A DNA stretch of 64,000 bases from Mucilaginibacter daejeonensis (GTDB lineage: Bacteria; Bacteroidota; Bacteroidia; Sphingobacteriales; Sphingobacteriaceae): NCBI RefSeq assembly GCF_020783335.1, contig NZ_CP086068.1:4340001-4404000 (forward strand), written 5' to 3'. This document shows positions 24,659 to 34,170 of the stretch, piece after piece; position 1 is the first letter of the stretch; every line of letters begins with the position of its first letter. The notes below the pieces were generated by a model, which did no database searches, had not been told where the DNA came from, and saw only the letters and a program-made list of their open reading frames with translations. The position numbers and the translations under genes were made by a program.

Positions 24659-24877
24659 ATGAAGAAGCTTTCGCAACTTGAAGTAGGTAAAAAAGGGGTC
24701 ATCAAAGAGTTCACCGATCTGGAAATGTCGTTGAAACTCATGGAAATGGGCTGCCTGCCAGGCGAAGAGATCAAGCTTGAACGCATCGCTCCGCTGGGCG
24801 ATCCTATTGCTGTAAATGTGTCGGGATATATGCTGAGCTTGCGTAAACAAGAAGCATCGACCATTATTTTACAGTAA
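24659..24877 (+). CDS. feoA: FeoA domain protein
   Basis: A 72-residue SH3-like FeoA, a cytoplasmic partner that modulates FeoB during ferrous iron uptake. It starts MKKLSQLEVGKKGVIKEF and carries the family pattern LKLMEMGCLPGEEIKLERIA and GDPIAVNVSGYMLSLRK. A TTG in frame at 24647 is a less likely start. It precedes feoB with an 8-base gap. No FeoC is seen. Confidence 0.93.
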   Translation: MKKLSQLEVGKKGVIKEFTDLEMSLKLMEMGCLPGEEIKLERIAPLGDPIAVNVSGYMLSLRKQEASTIILQ

Positions 24878-24885
24878 TTCCCAAA

Positions 24886-27000
24886 TTGAAGGACGAGATC
24901 AAAGTTGCACTTGTAGGGAACCCTAACACCGGGAAATCGACCCTTTTCAACGTTCTTACCGGACTCAACCAAAAGATAGGTAACTTTCCGGGCGTAACGG
25001 TAGACCGTAAGACAGGTCATTGCAGCTTGCCCGACGGCCGACGCGCCGAGATCATCGACCTTCCAGGCACTTACAGCCTTTATCCTAAAAGCCGTGATGA
25101 AGCCATCGTATTTTCGGTACTGGCCGATCAAGTGAACGATCAGCGTCCCGACCTGATAGTGGTCATTCTCGACGCTTCCAATCTTAAACGTAATCTTTTA
25201 CTATATACCCAGGTAGCCGACCTGAAGATCCCGGTCATCATTGCACTTAACATGATGGACCTGGCCAAAAAGGACGGCATCACCATCGATATCGATGCAC
25301 TGTCTAAGAAGTTAGGGGTGATGATCGTCCCGATATCGGCCCGCCGCAACGAGGGTATCGATAAGCTTAAACAAAGTATCGTCAATGCCAACAAGTTTGC
25401 CCTGCAACAAGATAGTGTTGATACAAGGTCCATAGCCCCCGAACTGGTGGACGCCATTAGCGAGGAGCTGGCTATCGATAACCCGTACTTTGCCCTCCAA
25501 CTTGCACATCAGCACGAGACCTTGAGCTACCTAACCCCAGCTCAAAGCGATCGCATAGAGGAACTGGAGAAGATACACGGCTTCCACTCGCAAAAGGCCC
25601 AGGCCAGCGAGACCATTGCCCGCTACAACTACATTAACGACCTACTGTACGATACCGTTAAAAAGGCAGAAAGCGCCGAGGAGGAGACCGCCAGCAACCG
25701 TATAGACCGTATACTGACGCACCGCGTTTTCGGCTTCCTGATCTTTTTCAGTATCTTGTTGTTCATGTTCCAGGCCATATTTGCCTGGTCGAGCTACCCG
25801 ATGGACCTGATCGAGAAACTTTTTGTTTGGATGCAGGGCGGCGTGCATGACCTTTTACCTCCCGGACCATTGACCGACCTGCTGGCCGACGGCGTTATTG
25901 CCGGATTGAGTGGCGTATTAGTATTTATCCCACAGATCGCCATCCTGTTCGCATTCATCGCTATTTTAGAAGATACCGGCTACATGGCCCGCGTTACGTT
26001 CATGATGGATAAGATCATGCGTAAGGTTGGGTTGAACGGTAAATCGGTAGTGCCGCTTATCGGTGGTTTTGCCTGCGCCGTACCCTCGATCATGAGTACC
26101 CGCACCATCGAGAACTGGAAGGACCGTATGATCACCATTATGGTCACTCCACTGATCAGCTGCTCGGCACGTTTGCCGGTGTACACGCTGCTGATCGCCC
26201 TGGTGGTGCCCAACCGCAATGTTTGGTGGATCTTTAACCTGCCGGGTCTGGCGCTAACTTTCATGTATGTGCTCAGTATGGTGTCGGCCATTGTGGTGGC
26301 CTGGGTAATGAAGCACATTTTAAAGGCGCGCGAGCGTGGCTACTTCATTATGGAACTGCCCGTTTACCGTATGCCCCGCTGGAGCAATGTGGCCCTTACC
26401 ATGTACGATCGCTCGAAGACCTTTGTGATCGAGGCGGGTAAGGTGATCATCGCCGTGTCTATCATTTTATGGGTGCTGGCCTCTTACGGCCCGGGCGACA
26501 ACTTTGCGCAAATAGAAAAGAAGTACAGCGAGTCCAAATACGGACAGACCATGAAGCCCAGCGAGATAGAACACGCCAAGGCCTCTGAAAAACTGGAAAG
26601 CTCATATGCTGGCTACCTCGGCCATTTCATTGAGCCGGTGATCAAGCCACTGGGTTACGATTGGAAGATCGGCATTGCGATCATCACCTCCTTTGCCGCA
26701 CGCGAAGTGTTTGTAGGCACCATGGCCACTATTTATAGTGTGGATGGTGATACGGAAGAGATACAGCCGGTTAAAGCCAAACTGGCCAACGCCCGCAACG
26801 CCGAGACCGGTCAGTTGACCTTCACGCTTGCTTCCTCCTTCTCGCTCATGATGTTCTATGCCTTTGCCATGCAGTGCGCCAGCACCGTGGCCGTAGTATA
26901 CCGCGAGACCAAAGACTGGCGCTGGCCCGCCGTACAGTTCCTGTACATGACGGTGCTGGCTTACGGCATCAGTTTTCTCACCTATCAGTTGTTGAAATAG
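24886..27000 (+). CDS. feoB: Ferrous iron transporter FeoB
   Basis: A 704-residue Fe(II) permease with an N-terminal G-protein domain. G1 is GNPNTGKST at 11-19, G3 DLPGTYSL near 55, G4 NMMD near 122; then a helical spacer and, from about 280, the polytopic membrane domain with the Gate motifs (GGFACAVPSIMSTRTIENWKD and, later, SFAAREVFVGTMATIYSV). The start must be the TTG at 24886: an in-frame stop lies upstream at 24844 and the next ATG is far inside the G domain. The gene overlaps no neighbour but is closely coupled to feoA. Confidence 0.96.
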   Translation: MKDEIKVALVGNPNTGKSTLFNVLTGLNQKIGNFPGVTVDRKTGHCSLPDGRRAEIIDLPGTYSLYPKSRDEAIVFSVLADQVNDQRPDLIVVILDASNLKRNLLLYTQVADLKIPVIIALNMMDLAKKDGITIDIDALSKKLGVMIVPISARRNEGIDKLKQSIVNANKFALQQDSVDTRSIAPELVDAISEELAIDNPYFALQLAHQHETLSYLTPAQSDRIEELEKIHGFHSQKAQASETIARYNYINDLLYDTVKKAESAEEETASNRIDRILTHRVFGFLIFFSILLFMFQAIFAWSSYPMDLIEKLFVWMQGGVHDLLPPGPLTDLLADGVIAGLSGVLVFIPQIAILFAFIAILEDTGYMARVTFMMDKIMRKVGLNGKSVVPLIGGFACAVPSIMSTRTIENWKDRMITIMVTPLISCSARLPVYTLLIALVVPNRNVWWIFNLPGLALTFMYVLSMVSAIVVAWVMKHILKARERGYFIMELPVYRMPRWSNVALTMYDRSKTFVIEAGKVIIAVSIILWVLASYGPGDNFAQIEKKYSESKYGQTMKPSEIEHAKASEKLESSYAGYLGHFIEPVIKPLGYDWKIGIAIITSFAAREVFVGTMATIYSVDGDTEEIQPVKAKLANARNAETGQLTFTLASSFSLMMFYAFAMQCASTVAVVYRETKDWRWPAVQFLYMTVLAYGISFLTYQLLK

Positions 27001-27037
27001 CGATCGGCTTTTACTTATATTTGAGTAGGAGTAAGAT

Positions 27038-27652
27038 GTGGATAAAGTAAAGGTACTGGAGCGTTACCTGCCTCAGGGCGCTGCACCGCTGATCGGTAAG
27101 TGGATCGATCATTTTCAATGTGAGTTCAAAATATCGCGAAGCCGTAACAGCAAGTTCGGCGATTATCGCCCGCCCTTCGGTGGCAAAGGGCATCGTATTT
27201 CAGTGAATCACAACCTGAATCCATACGCCTTCCTGGTGACCACTGTGCACGAGTTCGCTCACCTGCACACTTGGAACCAACATAAGCACCTGATCAAACC
27301 TCACGGCGCCGAATGGAAGGCAAATTTCAAGCGCATGATGCAGCCTTTCTTTGAGAAACAGGTCTTTCCGGCCGATGTGACCTTCGCGATAAATAGCTAC
27401 CTCAACAACCCGGGTGCCTCCAGTTGTTCTGACCTCAATTTGTACCGTACCCTGCGCAAGTACGACCCGAACAACGCATCAGCCACCACAGTAGAGAAAA
27501 TACCATTAAAGGCTGTATTTAAGATCAAAGATGGAAGGGTGTTCCGTAAAGAAGAGCAACTGCGCAAACGCTTCCGCTGCATCGAGGTGGCCACCAAACG
27601 CATCTACCTGTTCAGCCCCGTAGCCGAGGTGGAATTGGTGGAAGTAGCTTGA
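27038..27652 (+). CDS. SprT-like zinc metalloprotein
   Basis: A 204-residue SprT-like protein. The zinc-binding signature HEFAHLHTW begins at residue 71, with further basic and histidine residues (HKHLIKPHGAEWK) that fit the SprT fold. The family includes the DNA-protein crosslink protease Spartan, but the bacterial relatives have no settled function. The start is a GTG at 27038 with AGGAG 6 bases before it; the ATG two bases upstream is out of frame. The gene lies alone between feoB and a convergent minus-strand gene. Confidence 0.88.
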   Translation: MDKVKVLERYLPQGAAPLIGKWIDHFQCEFKISRSRNSKFGDYRPPFGGKGHRISVNHNLNPYAFLVTTVHEFAHLHTWNQHKHLIKPHGAEWKANFKRMMQPFFEKQVFPADVTFAINSYLNNPGASSCSDLNLYRTLRKYDPNNASATTVEKIPLKAVFKIKDGRVFRKEEQLRKRFRCIEVATKRIYLFSPVAEVELVEVA

Positions 27653-27658
27653 CGACGC

Positions 27659-28234
27659 TTATATATCCAACCCTGAAGCCGTGAATAACACATCCAGTTT
27701 ACTTTCGTCGAATTGAGGTTTCAGGGCATATTTTAATTGCACTAAGCCGGTTTCGTAGCTTTGTGTTTCGGTAAGCAGGAGTTCCACTTTGTCTTTGATA
27801 TCGTTGAATAACGGCTTACCGCCGCCCAGTATCAACGGATGTACAGAAAGGGTCAAGTTAGAGACCAAGCCTTTGTTCACAAAGGTCGTGGTGAGGCCCG
27901 AACCTCCGAACAACCAGATGTCCTGACCTTCTTCTTCCAATATCTGCTTCACCTTAGTATCGAACTCGGCCGAGCGAACGACCTCTATAGCCGGGCTATC
28001 TACGGATCCCACAGTATCAGAAAAAAGGTATATCTTTTGAATGGCCGGGAAGTATTCTGCTTCATGACCGGCGATCAGTTCCCAACTTTTGCGGCCAATG
28101 AACATCGTATCCACGTGGCCGAAAAGCTCGGTCATGCCGTAGTCCTGATCGGTAAAGCACCAGTCGTATTCGCCGTTAGGGCCCTCGATAAAGCCATCCA
28201 GCGATACGGCCACATTCAGTATTACTTTTCTCAT
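27659..28234 (-). CDS. Dihydrofolate reductase family (RibD-C) protein
   Basis: A 191-residue RibD C-terminal/DHFR-like protein: the N-terminus MRKVILNVAVSLDGFIEGPN with DYDW-like continuation and the nucleotide-binding segment DIWLFGGSGLTTTFVNKGLV are typical. These proteins bind NADPH, but their substrates are mostly unknown. Its start overlaps the stop of the LutB-like gene upstream by 4 bases (ATGA), so the two are co-translated. It is not likely to be the riboflavin RibD, which also has a deaminase domain. Confidence 0.85.
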   Translation of the reverse strand: MRKVILNVAVSLDGFIEGPNGEYDWCFTDQDYGMTELFGHVDTMFIGRKSWELIAGHEAEYFPAIQKIYLFSDTVGSVDSPAIEVVRSAEFDTKVKQILEEEGQDIWLFGGSGLTTTFVNKGLVSNLTLSVHPLILGGGKPLFNDIKDKVELLLTETQSYETGLVQLKYALKPQFDESKLDVLFTASGLDI

Positions 28235-29619
28235 TGGTCTTTAGCTTTTTGTTCGTCAGCCCAGCGCTGCGCAAAGGAGCGTTCGGCCACATTTGGCATC
28301 TCGCGGTATTTGCCCCATGCATTTTTAAACAGGGTGCGTAGTGCCAGGTTCTTGATCTTACCGCCAAAAAAGTCGGTGAGCTTGCGGCTTTCCATAGCTT
28401 TTTTCCAGATCTGCCAACCCCATTTCTCGGGTTTGGTCACGATGTTCTCTTTCACAGCATCACGGCGGTTCAGCAGCAACATCTTATGTATATCGATCTT
28501 TACCGGACAAACCTCGGTGCAGCGCCCGCATAAACTGGATGCATAGCTCAAGTGCTTGAACTCTTCCATTCCCTTCATGTGCGGGGTGATCACCGAACCA
28601 ATAGGGCCGCTGTAAGTAGTGTTGTACGTATAGCCGCCCACGTTCTGATAGATCGGGCAGGCGTTCAGGCAAGCACCACAGCGAATGCAATACAGACCCT
28701 GTCGCTGATCTTTTTGGGCCAGCAGGTCGGTACGGCCATTGTCAAGCAGTATCACATACATCTCCTCCGGTCCATCGGTCTCGCCGGGTTGTCGCGGACC
28801 GGTGAGGATAGAATTGTATACCGTCAGGTTCTGCCCTGTTCCATGGGTGGACAGTAACGGCCAGAACAGGTCAAGGTCGGCTATGCTTGGTATCATTTTC
28901 TCAATGCCCACCACCGCGATGTGTATCTTAGGGAATGTGGTACTCAAGCGGGTGTTACCTTCATTTTCGCTCAAAGCGATGCTGCCCGTGTCGGCAATGA
29001 GGAAATTAGCACCAGTGATGCCTACATCGGCTTGCAGATATTTATCACGCAGGAGTTCCCGCGCTTTCAAGGTCAGTTGTTCGGGAGTGGCATCTATTGG
29101 GGTACCGAACTTTTCGTTGAACAGTTTGGCTATATCCTCTTTAGAGAGGTGCATGGCCGGGGTAACGATATGGTAAGGCTTTTGGCCCAACAACTGTACG
29201 ATGTACTCGCCCAGGTCGGTCTCTAACGATTCAATATTATTTTGCTCCAGGAACTCGTTAAGGTGTATCTCCTCGGTGGCCATGGTCTTGGATTTGACCA
29301 CACGTTTGGCCCCTGCCGTTTCCAGGATCTGCAGGATCTCTTGCTGGGCTTCTTCCACATCATTGGCCCAGATCACCTTGCCACCTCTGCGCTGAAAATT
29401 AGCCTCAAATTCGGGCAAGTACTTATCAAGGTTCTCAATGGTGCGCCACTTAATGGTATGTGCCTTGTTACGGGCTGTGGCCAGGTTCACTAAACGTGCG
29501 GTACCACGTGCGACCGACGTATGGTAGCGCCCCATATTGAAATTGATGATGCGGCGATGATCACGATCGAACACCTTCTCCTCTGCATCGGTCAAAAATT
29601 TCTCGGCCGTATTTCCCAT
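28231..29619 (-). CDS. LutB-like iron-sulfur protein (lactate utilisation)
   Basis: A 462-residue protein of the LutB/LldF family. An LUD domain fills the first 300 residues (TSVARGTARLVNLATARNKA, GANFLIADTGSIALSENEG), and two 4Fe-4S cysteine groups follow: CIRCGACLNACP and CGRCTEVCP. In the LutABC system it helps oxidise L-lactate to pyruvate in the cytoplasm. No lutA or lutC lies in the window, so the remaining subunits would have to be elsewhere. The ATG at 29619 is chosen because the longer frame from 29715 carries an unrelated N-terminus. It overlaps the RibD-C gene by ATGA. Confidence 0.9.
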   Translation of the reverse strand: MGNTAEKFLTDAEEKVFDRDHRRIINFNMGRYHTSVARGTARLVNLATARNKAHTIKWRTIENLDKYLPEFEANFQRRGGKVIWANDVEEAQQEILQILETAGAKRVVKSKTMATEEIHLNEFLEQNNIESLETDLGEYIVQLLGQKPYHIVTPAMHLSKEDIAKLFNEKFGTPIDATPEQLTLKARELLRDKYLQADVGITGANFLIADTGSIALSENEGNTRLSTTFPKIHIAVVGIEKMIPSIADLDLFWPLLSTHGTGQNLTVYNSILTGPRQPGETDGPEEMYVILLDNGRTDLLAQKDQRQGLYCIRCGACLNACPIYQNVGGYTYNTTYSGPIGSVITPHMKGMEEFKHLSYASSLCGRCTEVCPVKIDIHKMLLLNRRDAVKENIVTKPEKWGWQIWKKAMESRKLTDFFGGKIKNLALRTLFKNAWGKYREMPNVAERSFAQRWADEQKAKDQ

Positions 29620-29715
29620 GTATGCGAAAGTAATATATTTTCCTATGGGTTCATAACATTGACCGGCACAACGGAATGGCGGAAGTAGCGTGGAACAACT
29701 CATGTGGTTCATCAC

Positions 29716-29757
29716 TAACGAAAAAGCACCGTTGAAGTTTCCCTCAACGGTGCTTTT
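29716..29757 (-). terminator. Terminator after the M28 peptidase gene
   Basis: A perfect 14-base stem, AAAAGCACCGTTGA (29722-29735) with TCAACGGTGCTTTT (29744-29757), with an 8-base loop and a T-rich tail on the minus strand. It lies 24 bases after the stop codon of the peptidase gene. Confidence 0.85.
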
Positions 29758-29780
29758 ATATGATCATCTGTCAGTGATAA

Positions 29781-31322
29781 TTATCGTGTGGCCGGCATGT
29801 CGTTCTTCACGTCCACCACGGGGCGCTCGTTACGGTTAGCCAGTTCCCAACCGGTATAGAATACCAATTGAGCACGTTTTACCATCAACGGGAAATCGAT
29901 CTTATCTACCTCATCGCTCACACGGTGATAATCCTCATGCACACCATCAAAGTAGAACACGATAGGCACATCATGCTTAGCAAAGTTGTAGTGATCTGAG
30001 CGGTAATAGATACGCTCAGGATCGTTAGGATCATTGTATTTGTAGTCGATCGCTAACTTGGTATAAGTGTTATTGGCACTCTCGCTGATCCTATGCAATG
30101 TGGTGCTCAACTTATCAGAACCGATCAGGTAGCAGTAGTCTGGCGAATCTTTGTGCGCAGGGTCACGACGACCGATCATATCGATGTTCAGGTCGGCAAC
30201 GGTATTGGCCATCGGGAACACCGGGTGCTCAGAATACCATTCTGAGCCCAATAGGCCTTTCTCTTCACCAACGTTACCTAGGAAAAGGATGGTACGACGC
30301 GGGCCTTTACCGTCTTTTTTGGCTTTCATGAACGCGCGGGCGATCTCTAATATTCCTACGGTACCTGAGCCGTCATCGTCAGCGCCGTTGTTGATACGGT
30401 CGCCTGGGGTACCTTCGGGCATCATACCAATGTGGTCATAATGTGCCGAGAACACCAACACTTCATTCTTCAATTTGGCATCCGAACCTGGTATCATGGC
30501 CACGATATCTACCGCTTTGGCATCTTTAGCCACGGTCTCGTAGTCAGCTGCTATATCGGCCTTCACCGTTTGCGTAGCTGTGCCTTGCGCAGCTGCAGCT
30601 TTCAGATCAGTATAAGTTTTTCCCGATGCTTTCAGTACCTGATCTGCAGTAGCAGTATTGATGGTGAGGGTGAGGGCGCGGTTCATTACCTGGCGTGGGT
30701 TAGCTTGCTTGAGGGTCATACGCTCGCTTACCTTGCCTCCCATACCCGGACGCACGTTGGCCACCATTAGGATCAGTGCCGGATTTTTAGCACGTAAAGT
30801 CGGCGAAGCGCCGAAGCCTACTCTCGTGCCCGGAGCTGGTGCAGGAGTACCCGGTTTAGGCTCGCCAATGATCATCACGATCTTGCCAGCCACGTCAACG
30901 TTAGCAATCTCAGCCTCGCTACCATAACCTACGAACACCACTTCATTAGTTTTCAACGCTGCGGTACCTGACCCGCCTAATGAACTGTAATCCTTACCAT
31001 AAGTAAGGGTAGCACCATTCACCGTAAGCCCTTTAAAGGTAAAAATGGTATTGGTTAACGGCACATCTAAAAAGTATGAGCCATTGTTGGCGGGTAAAAG
31101 TCCTAATTTTTTGTATTCGCCGGCCAAGTAGTTGGCGGCCTTGTCAGCGCCTGGTTTACCGGTCTCGCGGCCTTCCATGTCGTCGGCTGCAACTATGGTC
31201 AGCTGCTTTTTGGCATCCTCTACGGTGATCACCTGCGCATATTTAATGGCAGTTGGGTTCTTTTGAGCAAAAGCCCCAAATGCGGCCACCAAAGCGGTAC
31301 CGCACAAAAACGTTCTCTTCAT
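29781..31322 (-). CDS. M28-family metallopeptidase with PA domain
   Basis: A 513-residue secreted metallopeptidase. The N-terminal 19 residues form a signal peptide (ending GAFAQ). A protease-associated domain is inserted at about 110-250, followed by the M28 catalytic core with the zinc ligands and active-site acids: FSAHYDHIG, NGADDDGSGT, GEEKGLLGSEWY, LNIDMIGR and SDHYNFAK. The family contains aminopeptidases that act on N-terminal residues of peptides; it should work in the periplasm or at the cell surface. The gene follows rpiB by 83 bases on the same strand, in the direction of its terminator. Confidence 0.95.
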   Translation of the reverse strand: MKRTFLCGTALVAAFGAFAQKNPTAIKYAQVITVEDAKKQLTIVAADDMEGRETGKPGADKAANYLAGEYKKLGLLPANNGSYFLDVPLTNTIFTFKGLTVNGATLTYGKDYSSLGGSGTAALKTNEVVFVGYGSEAEIANVDVAGKIVMIIGEPKPGTPAPAPGTRVGFGASPTLRAKNPALILMVANVRPGMGGKVSERMTLKQANPRQVMNRALTLTINTATADQVLKASGKTYTDLKAAAAQGTATQTVKADIAADYETVAKDAKAVDIVAMIPGSDAKLKNEVLVFSAHYDHIGMMPEGTPGDRINNGADDDGSGTVGILEIARAFMKAKKDGKGPRRTILFLGNVGEEKGLLGSEWYSEHPVFPMANTVADLNIDMIGRRDPAHKDSPDYCYLIGSDKLSTTLHRISESANNTYTKLAIDYKYNDPNDPERIYYRSDHYNFAKHDVPIVFYFDGVHEDYHRVSDEVDKIDFPLMVKRAQLVFYTGWELANRNERPVVDVKNDMPATR

Positions 31323-31405
31323 ATTAGTTTAGTGTAAATAGCAGCAAGCAAATTAATCAATGCTCACTTAACGGACGGCAACAAATGTGTGACCTTGTCA
31401 GGCAC

Positions 31406-31840
31406 TTAGCAAGATATCTTACCCACGCGTGTAGCATGACGGCCACCTTCGAACTCGGTGGTCATGAAAGTCTCCACGATCTTTTTGGCATCATCTAACG
31501 AGATGAAGCGTTCGGGTATGCAAACAATGTTCGCGTTATTATGCTTGCGCGCCAATGACGCCAGCTCAGGCTGCCAGCATATAGCCGCACGGATACCCTG
31601 GTGCTTATTGGCGGTGATGGCCACGCCGTTGGCGCTACCGCAGATCAGTATACCCAGGTCAAATTCGCCACTCTCTACAGCTGATGCTACCGGGTGTGCA
31701 AAATCAGGGTAATCGGTAGACTCTGGTGAGTAAGTGCCAAAATCCTTTACCGTTGCGTTGGGCAACCACTCCAAAAGAGCCTGTTTGTAGTTAAACCCCG
31801 CATGATCGGCGCCAAGCGCTATTTTAAGTTCTTTATTCAT
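31406..31840 (-). CDS. rpiB: Ribose-5-phosphate isomerase B
   Basis: A 144-residue RpiB/LacAB-type isomerase that converts ribulose-5-phosphate and ribose-5-phosphate. The N-terminal LKIALGADHAGFNYK and the catalytic-cysteine block ICGSANGVAITANK fit the family, and the ending NTEFEGGRHATRVGKI resembles its usual C-terminus. The ATG at 31840 is preferred; the frame can be read from a TTG five codons earlier. It follows tatC by 28 bases on the same strand, so tatC and rpiB may share a transcript. Confidence 0.93.
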   Translation of the reverse strand: MNKELKIALGADHAGFNYKQALLEWLPNATVKDFGTYSPESTDYPDFAHPVASAVESGEFDLGILICGSANGVAITANKHQGIRAAICWQPELASLARKHNNANIVCIPERFISLDDAKKIVETFMTTEFEGGRHATRVGKISC

Positions 31841-31868
31841 ATTGATAGTAGCCAAGCGGATGCTCCTC

Positions 31869-32750
31869 TTAGCCTTGTTGTTTCATTAATGCGTTGTGCT
31901 TTTTCAGCTTCTTCTTTTCTACACGGCCTGCTACCACGATACCCACTTCGTATAAAATGAAAAGTGGGACACTAACGATGCTCATGGTCAGCATATCGGG
32001 CGTTGGTGTGATCACCGCTGCAATGACCAGGATACCCACAATGGCATACCGGCGGCCCGAGCGCATGAACTTGGGTGTTAACAAGCCGATGGTAGATAGG
32101 ATGTATACGATCATGGGCAATTGGAACACTACCCCTGTAGCCAACGTAAGCGTAGCTACTGATGATAGATACGAATCGACCGTGAAGGTATTCTTGATCT
32201 GGTCACTCACGCTCAGGTTGGCCAAAAAGCTGATCGACTCGGGCGCTACCACATAATAGCCGAACAGGATACCGGTAATGAACAGCAATGAGGCATACAG
32301 TACAAAACCTGAAGCTGCCTTGCGCTCATTCTCATGCAGGGCAGGCTTTATGAAGCGCCATAATTCCCAAAGCAGATATGGAAAGCCCAAAGTGACGCCA
32401 ATGATCAGCGCAGAGTTCAGCTCGAGCGTGAACTGGCCGGCCATCTCGGTATTGATGATCTCGCCGGGTATCTTATCTATACAAAAGCCAGGGCGGCCTA
32501 AATAATCGCCCAGCTTGCAAAGCATACGGTAGGTCCAAAAGTCAGGACGTTTAGGGCCCATAATGATCTTGTCGAACACAAAATCATAATAAACGAAAGC
32601 CAATACAGTGAACGCCAGGATGGCTATACACGACCGGATCAAATGCCACCTGAGTACCTCTATGTGGTCAAAGAACGACATTTCTACTTCGAGGTCTTTG
32701 GCCTTATCCTTTATAGCTTTTACAATTTTATTGTCCTGATCGTTACTCAT
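31869..32750 (-). CDS. tatC: Twin-arginine translocase subunit TatC
   Basis: The 293-residue TatC, a polytopic inner-membrane protein that binds twin-arginine signal peptides and folded proteins for export. The first conserved block MSFFDHIEVLRWHLIRS precedes the first of six membrane helices, and the later PYLLWELWRFIKPALHENER with its conserved charged residues is typical of the family. The start at 32750 is preferred over an upstream in-frame ATG at 32798. It begins right after the accC terminator. tatA/B are not in the window. A candidate Tat substrate (DUF1501, 50229-51428) is encoded about 18 kb away. Confidence 0.95.
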   Translation of the reverse strand: MSNDQDNKIVKAIKDKAKDLEVEMSFFDHIEVLRWHLIRSCIAILAFTVLAFVYYDFVFDKIIMGPKRPDFWTYRMLCKLGDYLGRPGFCIDKIPGEIINTEMAGQFTLELNSALIIGVTLGFPYLLWELWRFIKPALHENERKAASGFVLYASLLFITGILFGYYVVAPESISFLANLSVSDQIKNTFTVDSYLSSVATLTLATGVVFQLPMIVYILSTIGLLTPKFMRSGRRYAIVGILVIAAVITPTPDMLTMSIVSVPLFILYEVGIVVAGRVEKKKLKKHNALMKQQG

Positions 32751-32756
32751 ATGTTG

Positions 32757-32795
32757 CAAACAAAAATACCATTCTGTATTACATACGAATGGTAT
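32757..32795 (-). terminator. accC terminator overlapping a tatC promoter box
   Basis: On the minus strand ATACCATTC (32795-32787) pairs with GAATGGTAT (32774-32766), extended inside by GTAT/ATAC, and is followed by TTTTTGTTTG. The end of the stem and its T tract also read TATTTTTG (32768-32761), a match to the -7 box TAnnTTTG, placed 10 bases before the tatC ATG. So one element may both end the acc/fab transcript and start tatC transcription. The two readings are seen; their combined use is inferred. Confidence 0.65.
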
Positions 32796-32823
32796 CAATG
32801 TTGAATTTTATTTCATGAAATAA

Positions 32824-34164
32824 TTATTCGGCTATCTCAAAGCTTTCCATGAATTTGGTGGTAAAATTACCTGCTCTGAAATTAGGATCTTGCATCAACT
32901 GCAAGTGGAATGGTATAGTGGTCTTGATACCCTCGATCACGAATTCGCTTAACGCGCGCGACATGGTATTCAAGGCCTCCTCGCGAGTTTGAGCCACGCA
33001 GATCAGCTTAGCGATCATCGAGTCATAGTTAGGTGGGATCACATAACCACTGTACACGTGCGTATCTACACGTACACCATGGCCACCCGGTGAGTGGAAG
33101 TTAGTGATCTTACCCGGCGACGGACGGAAGTTATTGAAAGGGTCCTCGGCGTTTATACGACACTCGATGGCGTGCATGGTAGGCTCGTAGTTCTTGCCTG
33201 ATATCGGTGTACCGGCAGCAACTTTGATCTGTTCTTTGATCAGATCCACGTTGATCACCTCTTCGGTCACGGGATGCTCCACCTGTATACGGGTGTTCAT
33301 TTCCATGAAGTAGAAGTTGTGATGCTTGTCTACCAGGAACTCGATAGTACCGGCACCTTCGTATTTAACAGCTTTAGCACCTTTAATGGCCGCTTCACCC
33401 ATTTTTTTACGAAGCTTTTCGGTCATGAACGGTGAAGGTGATTCTTCCACCAGTTTCTGGTGACGGCGTTGAATAGAGCAATCGCGCTCGCTCAGGTGGC
33501 AAACTTTGCCATACTGATCGCCCACTACCTGTATCTCGATGTGTCGTGGATCCTCAACATATTTTTCGAGGTAGATACCATCGTTACCGAACGCAGCGCC
33601 GGCCTCAGCACGAGCCGAATCCCAGGCGGGTTCAAATTCCATGTCGTTCCAAACGATACGCATACCGCGGCCACCACCACCGGCAGTAGCTTTCAATATG
33701 ATCGGGTAACCGATCTTAGCAGCAATCTGTATACCTTCTTTAACATCGTGCAGTAAGCCTTCAGACCCAGGGATGGTAGGAACGCCGGCTTTTTTCATGG
33801 TCGCTTTGGCAGCGGCCTTGTCGCCCATATCATTGATCTGATCAGCAGTGGCACCAATGAATTTGATACCGTACTCAGCGCAAATGGCCGAGAATTTAGC
33901 GTTCTCTGACAAAAAGCCGTAACCCGGATGTATAGCATCAGCGTTGGTCAGTTCAGCAGCAGATATGATGTTGGGGATATTCAAATAGGAGTCGCGGCTT
34001 GCTGGCGGACCGATACATACGGCCTCATCAGCAAAGCGAACGTGTAAGCTATCGCGGTCGGCGGTAGAGTATACTGCTACCGTTTTGATGCCCATCTCCT
34101 TACAAGTACGGATAATGCGCAAGGCTATTTCGCCGCGATTAGCGATCAAGATCTTTTTAAACAT
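32824..34164 (-). CDS. accC: Biotin carboxylase subunit of acetyl-CoA carboxylase
   Basis: The 446-residue biotin carboxylase, which carboxylates the biotin of AccB with bicarbonate and ATP in the first step of fatty-acid synthesis. The N-terminus MFKKILIANRGEIALRIIR, the ATP-grasp loop KATAGGGGRGMRIV, FMEMNTRIQVEHPVTE with its catalytic residues and HAIECRINAEDP are all present. It is the last gene of the yceD-rpmF-plsX-fabH-accB-accC series; a hairpin terminator follows. An 88-base stretch with an inverted repeat separates it from accB. Confidence 0.97.
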   Translation of the reverse strand: MFKKILIANRGEIALRIIRTCKEMGIKTVAVYSTADRDSLHVRFADEAVCIGPPASRDSYLNIPNIISAAELTNADAIHPGYGFLSENAKFSAICAEYGIKFIGATADQINDMGDKAAAKATMKKAGVPTIPGSEGLLHDVKEGIQIAAKIGYPIILKATAGGGGRGMRIVWNDMEFEPAWDSARAEAGAAFGNDGIYLEKYVEDPRHIEIQVVGDQYGKVCHLSERDCSIQRRHQKLVEESPSPFMTEKLRKKMGEAAIKGAKAVKYEGAGTIEFLVDKHHNFYFMEMNTRIQVEHPVTEEVINVDLIKEQIKVAAGTPISGKNYEPTMHAIECRINAEDPFNNFRPSPGKITNFHSPGGHGVRVDTHVYSGYVIPPNYDSMIAKLICVAQTREEALNTMSRALSEFVIEGIKTTIPFHLQLMQDPNFRAGNFTTKFMESFEIAE

Positions 34165-34170
34165 GTCTTT

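Noticed and set aside
31323..31405. Promoter of the M28 peptidase gene
   Set aside because: TTAATTTGC near 31351 lacks a base of the TAnnTTTG pattern; evidence is too weak.
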